NCBI RefSeq assembly: GCF_017354945.1
Contig: NZ_CP071503.1
Location: 2,356,001 to 2,420,000, forward strand
Length of the DNA stretch: 64,000 bases
Origin: Shewanella avicenniae
GTDB lineage: Bacteria; Pseudomonadota; Gammaproteobacteria; Enterobacterales; Shewanellaceae
Direction: 5' to 3'
Below are positions 58,398 to 64,000 of this stretch, piece by piece. The translations under genes were made by a program, and so were the position numbers. The notes under the pieces were generated by a model. The model ran no database searches, was not told the DNA's origin, and saw nothing but the letters and a program-made list of their open reading frames with translations. Numbering within the stretch: the first letter of the stretch is position 1; the number at the start of each line of letters is the position of its first letter.

Positions 58398-60251
58398 TTA
58401 ATAGATGCGATAGATACTGGTAGTGCCGCTAACTTCGTTACCCACCACAAGCATTGGCACACCAAAAGGGCTTTTTTCAGCCGGTACAAATTTCATCCCT
58501 TCAGGACCTAAATCACCTGCCATCTGCATATTGCCTTCATACTCACCGGTATCAGTATCAACTTCAAAATCAGTATCAAAATCACGGTTAACAATGTAGT
58601 CGACAAAATGCACATCAAACGGATTAGTGATGTTGTACACCATAATACCGCCAGTTCGCTCAAGGCCGATAAAGGCATAAGTCTTGTCGCCAACCTTGCC
58701 CACGGCCAATGCTTCTGGCTCTGGACCTTTGTCATCACTGCGACTATCGCCTTTGTTTTCCTCGTTATTGTTGTTGAAGTTGAGCCCCAATAACGATGCA
58801 GTGATCCGCTCAAAATCGCTACCCGAATCAAACACCATGCGACCATCGCCATCCAAGATGGAGAATGAACGTGCGCCATAAGCGTAGATTTTTTCATAGT
58901 TGCCGTCGCCGTCAGCGTCGCCCATCGAGGTTGTCACTTTAAGGCGCCCTAACAAACTCTTGTCTTGCGCGGCGGCCACTTGCGGGTGGTTAGCGGCTAA
59001 CACTAAATCTTCGGCACGAGCTTCTTCCGAGAAACCATCATAATCGCGCGAATCCCCTTCGTTGGCCATCACTACAAAATCACTGCCATGCCACTGGTAG
59101 CTTGCCACAGTGTCTGGCATATACAGGCCATAAACACCTTCATACGGACGGATGTTGACCATGTCGTCTTTATCACTGGCATCAAGTGCGTTTTCAGCTA
59201 AGCCAAAATCCTTTTCGCCCAATGCGATAAGTGTATCAACAGTAGCTGAACCGATATTAATCTTAGCAATGGCGTTGTTTTCCTGCAGGCTCACCCACGC
59301 GGTACTGGAGTCAGCGCTAATGGTGATGTATTCCGGCTCAAGATCTTGCGCCACTGAAGCGCCCGGGCCGTTAATTTTAATCATGCTACTGACTTCAGCC
59401 GCTCGACTGCCGCCAACATTAAAGTCAGTAAAACGCACTAAATTGGCATTATCGGCTGGCTCACCGTCAACGACCGCGATAATCGCAACTGAACCTTCAG
59501 GGTCAACGTCATAAGCGTTGTTGGGCTCACCTTCATTGGCCACTAAAACCGATTGGCCATTGGGGCTAAATACCACGTTGTCAGGTAATGCACCGACTTC
59601 CACCGCTTTTAGGTATTGATAGCCGCTTGCTATCCGGCGGTAAAACGCCACAAAACCATTGCCCTGTTTGCTGTTACCGGCTTCGTCGGCACGTTCAATC
59701 GCCACCGCGAGCAAATCATCATGGACCGCTAAGCTGTTCACCCCGCCCAAACGCTCAAGACCGATATCTGCAGCCACATCGAGTTCATTTAGCAACGGCA
59801 GATTATTTAACGCCAGTGCAGCTGCACCAGACACAGCTTCCGTCGATGCAAGACCACTCGCATCCAGCACATCGACTTTGCCGCTACGCGCATTCACCAC
59901 TAATACTTTTGCGGCAACCGCATCAAAGTCGACGATTTCAGCCGCACTTAGTCCATACACGCCACTTTCATGCCGCGCCATTAACTCCATGTTGAAACCA
60001 CTTGCACTGTCATAACATAAGGTTTGTGACTGCTGAACTTCTGCGTCTTCCAGAGTGCCGTTGCCGTTCAAATCTAGACCTGTGGCCACTAATTGGCCAC
60101 CAAAGCTACAGCTGCTGCCAATGGCTAATTCGCTCAAATGCAATAGGCTGCTCAATCCGTTACTACCATCGACACCATCTTTACCATCATCGCCACACGC
60201 TGCTAACAACAAGGCGCTGGACACCAGCAGTGCAAGTTGATTGAGTTTCAT
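58398..60251 (-). CDS. Choice-of-anchor-I family lipoprotein (phosphatase/phytase-like)
   Basis: A 617-residue surface protein. A lipobox LLLAAC at about residue 19 is followed by a short collagen-like GDDGKDGVDGSNG stretch and a calcium-loop-like DLNGNGTLEDAE segment around residue 60. The large beta-propeller-like choice-of-anchor-I domain follows, with repeated blocks such as VLVANEGEPNNAYDVDPEGS, VMANEGDSRDYDGF and GPEPEALAVG. Relatives include proteins called alkaline phosphatase or phytase-like (family knowledge). It has AGGGACG before the ATG and three phased Pho repeats upstream, so a role in phosphate scavenging is strongly suggested. Confidence 0.88.
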   Translation of the reverse strand: MKLNQLALLVSSALLLAACGDDGKDGVDGSNGLSSLLHLSELAIGSSCSFGGQLVATGLDLNGNGTLEDAEVQQSQTLCYDSASGFNMELMARHESGVYGLSAAEIVDFDAVAAKVLVVNARSGKVDVLDASGLASTEAVSGAAALALNNLPLLNELDVAADIGLERLGGVNSLAVHDDLLAVAIERADEAGNSKQGNGFVAFYRRIASGYQYLKAVEVGALPDNVVFSPNGQSVLVANEGEPNNAYDVDPEGSVAIIAVVDGEPADNANLVRFTDFNVGGSRAAEVSSMIKINGPGASVAQDLEPEYITISADSSTAWVSLQENNAIAKINIGSATVDTLIALGEKDFGLAENALDASDKDDMVNIRPYEGVYGLYMPDTVASYQWHGSDFVVMANEGDSRDYDGFSEEARAEDLVLAANHPQVAAAQDKSLLGRLKVTTSMGDADGDGNYEKIYAYGARSFSILDGDGRMVFDSGSDFERITASLLGLNFNNNNEENKGDSRSDDKGPEPEALAVGKVGDKTYAFIGLERTGGIMVYNITNPFDVHFVDYIVNRDFDTDFEVDTDTGEYEGNMQMAGDLGPEGMKFVPAEKSPFGVPMLVVGNEVSGTTSIYRIY

Positions 60252-60295
60252 TTTTCGTCCCTAGTACGTTACAAGTTTGCAACAAGCTACTCGAG

Positions 60296-60328
60296 ACAAG
60301 TGACAAAAATTAGACAATTAGATGACAG
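60296..60328 (-). promoter_or_regulatory. Triple Pho box (PhoB site)
   Basis: Read on the minus strand, three adjacent 11-bp units: CTGTCATCTAA, TTGTCTAATTT, TTGTCACTTGT, each starting with a (C/T)TGTC core and ending AT-rich, as in the Pho-box consensus. It is 44 bp before the choice-of-anchor-I start and in the sense orientation; the -10 after it is weak. Confidence 0.85.
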
Positions 60329-60357
60329 ACAGATGGCATTTCGTCGCCACAGCAAAA

Positions 60358-60373
60358 AGTGACAAAGATCACA
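60358..60373 (+). promoter_or_regulatory. CRP-site-like sequence upstream of the Bcr/CflA gene
   Basis: AGTGA-N6-TCACA (one change from TGTGA-N6-TCACA). A -10-like TACTAT at 60398-60403 puts it roughly at the position of a class II CRP site. It is 87 bp before the TTG start. Confidence 0.5.
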
Positions 60374-60459
60374 GTTGGCATTACACCAGACTCAGGCTAC
60401 TATTCACCCACAACAATAAAAATTATTTAAATTTTCACCTTGGTTTTCATGAGGTTATT

Positions 60460-61680
60460 TTGACCGATAATTTATCAGCGCCCCCAAACGCTTTTTCGCT
60501 ACCTTTATATCTGTTACTGCCCATGTTGGCCGCAATTATGGCGATTACGCCATTAACCATCGATATGTACCTGCCGGCAATGTCAACTATTGCGGCAAGC
60601 TTTCATGCCAGCGTTACCGATGTGCAGCAATCACTCAGCATTTATCTCGCCGGTTATGCAATGGGCATGCTGACCTTTGGCCCATTAGCCGATCGTGTAG
60701 GTCGCCGTCCACTTGTCATCATAGGCCTAAGCGGGTTTATGCTCACCACCTTAGGGCTGGCGCTAACTGAAGAGCTGTCTGTATTTCTGGTGCTACGGTT
60801 TGTGCAGGCCTTTTTAGGCTCTGCGGCGACCGTGGTGATTCCGGGTTATGTCAAAGAGATCTACGGTGATAACACTGCCAAAGGCATGTCTTATGTTGGA
60901 CTGATCATGCTGATTGCACCGTTAGCGGCGCCAACCATTGGCAGTGTCATTTTAGGCCTCGGTAACTGGCGGCTAATCTTCTACGTATTAACCCTATACT
61001 CGTTGCTACTGCTGCTGTTGGTCACGCTCAAGTTACGCATGCCTTCAGATAAGGCTACGAGTGAACGCAGCCACCAATCAATGTTACGTAATTATGCAGT
61101 CGTGTTTTCTCGCCCCGGCGTAAAACCCTACCTTTGTAGTTGCTTGCTGTGTTCGCTGGCATTTTTCAGCTACCTCACAGCATCGCCGTTTGTATACATG
61201 GAAGTATTTGGCCTGAGTGACCATACATTTGCGTTACTGTTTGCACTCAATGTAGGCGCATTGGCGATTGCAAACCTCGTTAACTCTCGCATTGTGGTCA
61301 AGCACGGCTCGCGCAAGATGTTGGCGTTAGCCACGGCAACCGCCACCGTCGCCGCCTTCGCGCTGCTGCTGGTCAATTACTTTACCCTGCCGTATTGGTA
61401 CACGGTGATTGTGCTAGTGCCGCTATTGGGCTCGATGGGGATTATGTCGGTGAACAGTGATGCGATTGTATTGATGAAATTCAAACAAGAAACCGGCACT
61501 GCTACTGCGGTAATTGGCACCTTACGCTTTGGCGTGGGGGCGCTGGCGGGGCCAATCCTTGCGCTATTTTATACCGGCACAGCCATGCCATTCTGTGCCT
61601 TGATGGCAGCCGCTGTGGTGTTAGTGGGTATTTGTCAGCTGTTTACCTTTCCAGGGACATTTGTACGCCAAGCAAGCTAA
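60460..61680 (+). CDS. Bcr/CflA-family MFS drug exporter
   Basis: A 406-residue 12-helix exporter of the DHA1 Bcr/CflA group (E. coli Bcr exports bicyclomycin and sulfonamides). It opens AIMAITPLTIDMYLPAMSTI, the family signature; motif A is in GPLADRVGRRPLVI and VLRFVQAFLGSAATVVIPGY follows. The chosen start is TTG 60460 with GAGG 6 nt upstream; an ORF open to 60322 would add 46 residues of no family resemblance. A 61668-61695 hairpin (GCCAAGCA/TGCTTGGC) spans its stop codon without a T run. Confidence 0.93.
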   Translation: MTDNLSAPPNAFSLPLYLLLPMLAAIMAITPLTIDMYLPAMSTIAASFHASVTDVQQSLSIYLAGYAMGMLTFGPLADRVGRRPLVIIGLSGFMLTTLGLALTEELSVFLVLRFVQAFLGSAATVVIPGYVKEIYGDNTAKGMSYVGLIMLIAPLAAPTIGSVILGLGNWRLIFYVLTLYSLLLLLLVTLKLRMPSDKATSERSHQSMLRNYAVVFSRPGVKPYLCSCLLCSLAFFSYLTASPFVYMEVFGLSDHTFALLFALNVGALAIANLVNSRIVVKHGSRKMLALATATATVAAFALLLVNYFTLPYWYTVIVLVPLLGSMGIMSVNSDAIVLMKFKQETGTATAVIGTLRFGVGALAGPILALFYTGTAMPFCALMAAAVVLVGICQLFTFPGTFVRQAS

Positions 61681-61980
61681 TTTTTGCTTGGCAAATCCGC
61701 CTTTTTGAGCCATTTACTCTTGTGTCAGATCATACTTTAGTTGAAAAAATCAGCATTTAAACGAAAAGTCGCTCGCTAACTGCTTGCAAAGCCGTCGAAT
61801 TTTCATAAGATGGCTTTCTGTTCATTTGTAACAGAAAAACTCACAGTCTTACAGGATTGTTAACCAATATGGTTTGAGTTTTAGGGTGGTGAAACAAACC
61901 CGTTTCACTATTGTTATAAGCGATTACCGTCGCTGTAAAAGTTACTGTTTACCGTAACGGTATCTATTGAGGAATGACAA
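61681..61980 (+). other. Leader of ilvIH with stacked inverted repeats
   Basis: About 300 bp before ilvI with no ORF that looks like an attenuator leader peptide. Inverted repeats are TTCTGTT/AACAGAA (near 61815-61838), GTGAAAC/GTTTCAC (near 61890) and TACCGT-A-ACGGTA (61950-61962), the last just before the AGGAA ribosome site. It may hold an Lrp or RNA-based control region; no specific factor is identified. Confidence 0.4.
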
Positions 61981-63717
61981 ATGGAGATGCTTTCTGGCGC
62001 CAGCATGATCGTCCGCTCGTTGATTGACGAAGGCGTTAAACATATTTTCGGCTACCCCGGTGGCTCTGTTCTAGACATCTACGATGCTCTGCACGAAATA
62101 TCCCAAGACGAAAAATTCAAAATCGAACACATTCTAGTGCGCCATGAGCAAGCAGCCGTGCATATGGCTGACGGCTATGCGCGTGCCACCGGTGAAGTGG
62201 GTGTGGTTTTGGTGACCTCAGGGCCTGGCGCAACCAACGCGATTACCGGTATTGCGACGGCATACATGGATTCTGTCCCGCTAGTGGTGCTATCTGGTCA
62301 GGTAGCTAGTAACTTGATTGGTAATGACGCATTCCAAGAATGCGACATGATCGGTATCTCTCGCCCAGTGGTGAAGCACAGTTTCTTAGTCACTGATCCG
62401 CGCGAGATTCCTAACACCATTAAGAAGGCGTTTTTTATCGCGGCGTCTGGCCGTCCAGGCCCCGTCGTTGTTGATTTACCAAAAGACTGCCTGAACCCAG
62501 CGCTGCTGTATGAATACCAATATCCAGAAAGTGTAAAAATGCGCTCTTATAACCCAACGGTATCAGGCCATAAAGGGCAAATCCGTCGAGGTTTACAAGC
62601 ACTGGTTGAAGCGAAAAAACCTGTTCTGTATGTCGGTGGTGGCGCAGTTATTTCTGAGAGCAATCAGAAACTCACTCAACTGGCGGAAAAACTGAACTTG
62701 CCGGTGGTCAGTACCTTGATGGGCTTAGGCGCATTTCCCGGCAACCACACTAACCATTTAGGCATGTTGGGCATGCACGGTTTGTATGAAGCCAACATGG
62801 CCATGCATAACTGTGACCTTATTTTTGGTATTGGTGTGCGTTTCGACGACCGCACCACCAACAACCTAGCGAAATACTGCCCTAACGCCAGCGTTGTTCA
62901 TATCGATATCGATCCTTCTTCAATTTCAAAAACCGTCCATGCCGATATCCCGATCGTTGGCTCAGCTGACGCCGTGTTAAGCGACATGCTGGAACTGTTA
63001 GAAGAAGGTATTGATAGCAATCAAGACGCAAGTGCGATTGAACAGTGGTGGCATCAGATTAACCATTGGCGTGACCGTCAATGCCTGAACTATGAAAAGT
63101 CAGCTGAGCGTATCAAGCCACAACAAGTGATTGAAACGCTATACAAACTGACCAAAGGCGAAGCCTATGTGGCCTCAGACGTAGGTCAGCACCAAATGTT
63201 CGCTGCGCTGTATTATCCGTTTAATAAGCCACGCCGTTGGATCAACTCAGGTGGTCTTGGCACTATGGGCTTTGGCTTACCTGCTGCAATGGGCGTGAAG
63301 ATGGCGCTGCCTGATGAAACCGTTGTTTGTGTTACCGGTGACGGTTCAATCCAGATGAACATTCAAGAGCTTTCAACTGCACTGCAATACGGCGTTCCCG
63401 TTAAGATCATCAACCTCAACAACCGCTTCCTAGGTATGGTGAAGCAGTGGCAAGACATTATTTATGCTGGTCGCCACTCGCAATCCTACATGGATTCCGT
63501 ACCGAATTTTGCCAAGATTGCAGAAGCCTATGGCCATGTAGGCATGACGGTGAGTCATCCTGATGAGCTAGAAGGCAAACTCGCAGAAGCGCTGGCAATG
63601 GAAGATCGGCTGGTATTTGTCGATATCAGCGTAGATGAAACAGAACACGTCTACCCGATGCAGATCCGTGGCGGTTCTATGAGTGACATGTGGTTGAGCA
63701 AAACGGAGAAATGCTGA
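61981..63717 (+). CDS. ilvI: IlvI-type acetolactate synthase, catalytic subunit
   Basis: A 578-residue ThDP-dependent enzyme, first common step of branched-chain amino acid synthesis. Blocks: [39 protein letters not shown] with the catalytic Glu, [13 protein letters not shown], and the ThDP/Mg motif [20 protein letters not shown] with GDGS...NN. Length (574 in E. coli IlvI) and the following ilvH support ilvI. AGGAA lies before ATG 61981. The stop overlaps ilvH by one base. Confidence 0.96.
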   Translation: MEMLSGASMIVRSLIDEGVKHIFGYPGGSVLDIYDALHEISQDEKFKIEHILVRHEQAAVHMADGYARATGEVGVVLVTSGPGATNAITGIATAYMDSVPLVVLSGQVASNLIGNDAFQECDMIGISRPVVKHSFLVTDPREIPNTIKKAFFIAASGRPGPVVVDLPKDCLNPALLYEYQYPESVKMRSYNPTVSGHKGQIRRGLQALVEAKKPVLYVGGGAVISESNQKLTQLAEKLNLPVVSTLMGLGAFPGNHTNHLGMLGMHGLYEANMAMHNCDLIFGIGVRFDDRTTNNLAKYCPNASVVHIDIDPSSISKTVHADIPIVGSADAVLSDMLELLEEGIDSNQDASAIEQWWHQINHWRDRQCLNYEKSAERIKPQQVIETLYKLTKGEAYVASDVGQHQMFAALYYPFNKPRRWINSGGLGTMGFGLPAAMGVKMALPDETVVCVTGDGSIQMNIQELSTALQYGVPVKIINLNNRFLGMVKQWQDIIYAGRHSQSYMDSVPNFAKIAEAYGHVGMTVSHPDELEGKLAEALAMEDRLVFVDISVDETEHVYPMQIRGGSMSDMWLSKTEKC

Positions 63718-64000
63718 TGAAACGCCGAATTATTTCTGTATTGATGGAAAACCAACCTGGTGCTTTGTCTCGCGTAGTTGGCTTGTTTTCTCAACGTGGT
63801 TACAACATTGATACCTTGAACGTGGCGCCTACCGAAGATGCCACCCTGTCTCGTCTGACGGTATCTGTCTTTGCCGATGAGTCGATTCTTGAGCAAATCG
63901 AGAAGCAGCTACACAAGTTGATCGATGTACTCAAAGTATCCAACATCACCGAAACCGCTTATGTTGAGCGGGAACTGGCGTTGATTAAAGTCAGAGCAGT
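63717..64000 (+). CDS. ilvH: IlvH, acetolactate synthase regulatory subunit (N-terminal fragment)
   Basis: The first 94 codons are present; the gene runs off the right edge. It is the ACT-domain small subunit that confers valine feedback inhibition on acetolactate synthase III. It opens [20 protein letters not shown] and continues [18 protein letters not shown], the family signature. Its start ATG overlaps the ilvI stop (TGATG). Confidence 0.96.
   Translation, partial: MKRRIISVLMENQPGALSRVVGLFSQRGYNIDTLNVAPTEDATLSRLTVSVFADESILEQIEKQLHKLIDVLKVSNITETAYVERELALIKVRA

Overview
The window looks like a chromosomal segment of a Shewanella-type gammaproteobacterium (order Alteromonadales). This rests on remembered family and synteny knowledge, not a search: the left end carries the order clpA-clpS / cspD / monomeric icd / rluE-nudJ-mnmA-hflD-purB, the HflD and ClpS proteins resemble Shewanella ones, and the segment also has ppk-ppx, a Bcr/CflA exporter and an ilvIH pair. 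About 55 protein genes are supported. No rRNA, tRNA, CRISPR array, insertion sequence, prophage or integrase is visible. Both ends are cut inside genes: clpA on the left, ilvH on the right.

Layout. 1-10 kb: housekeeping block (N-degron proteolysis clpA/clpS, cspD, icd, then rluE, nudJ, mnmA, hflD, purB, the ribosomal oxygenase roxA) and a 2-Cys peroxiredoxin with an OxyR-like promoter. 10-15 kb: a YuiF-type antiporter and an outer-membrane porin/chemoreceptor pair whose receptor has a duplicated sensor module. 15-27 kb: nucleotide genes (upp, purM-purN, nagD), an M28 metallopeptidase lipoprotein, asnB, a large DUF2339 membrane protein, a membrane-anchored glutaredoxin and a YohC-like membrane protein. 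27-38 kb: accessory region with a secreted endonuclease/phosphatase-fold protein, an ACR3 arsenite pump without an adjacent arsR, a Cache-type chemoreceptor, an esterase, an MFS/flavodoxin pair, and an operon of a small His/Cys-rich protein, a TonB-dependent receptor and a DUF1624 membrane acyltransferase. 38-46 kb: hsp20 with a sigma-32 promoter, an orphan periplasmic glucan protein (OpgG/OpgD), a Fur-box-preceded TonB-dependent receptor, a DUF4177/AIM24 pair, a LysE exporter, a short TrmO and a YbjQ protein. 46-60 kb: an uncharacterised ankyrin-like anchored protein, ppk-ppx, two small conserved proteins, an Asp/Glu racemase, LysE, a type-B carboxylesterase, CreA, a FemAB-like protein, and a choice-of-anchor-I lipoprotein preceded by three phased Pho repeats. 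60-64 kb: Bcr/CflA exporter and ilvI-ilvH.

Regulatory signals are unusually readable: Fur, PhoB, OxyR, sigma-32, CRP and FNR-like sites and many intrinsic terminators. The most interesting items are the Pho-controlled choice-of-anchor-I lipoprotein, the His/Cys protein-receptor-acyltransferase operon with a 20-bp palindrome upstream, the duplicated chemoreceptor sensor beside a porin, and two separate 7-bp tandem-repeat tracts between genes. No clearly new multi-gene system such as an anti-phage or biosynthetic cluster was found.
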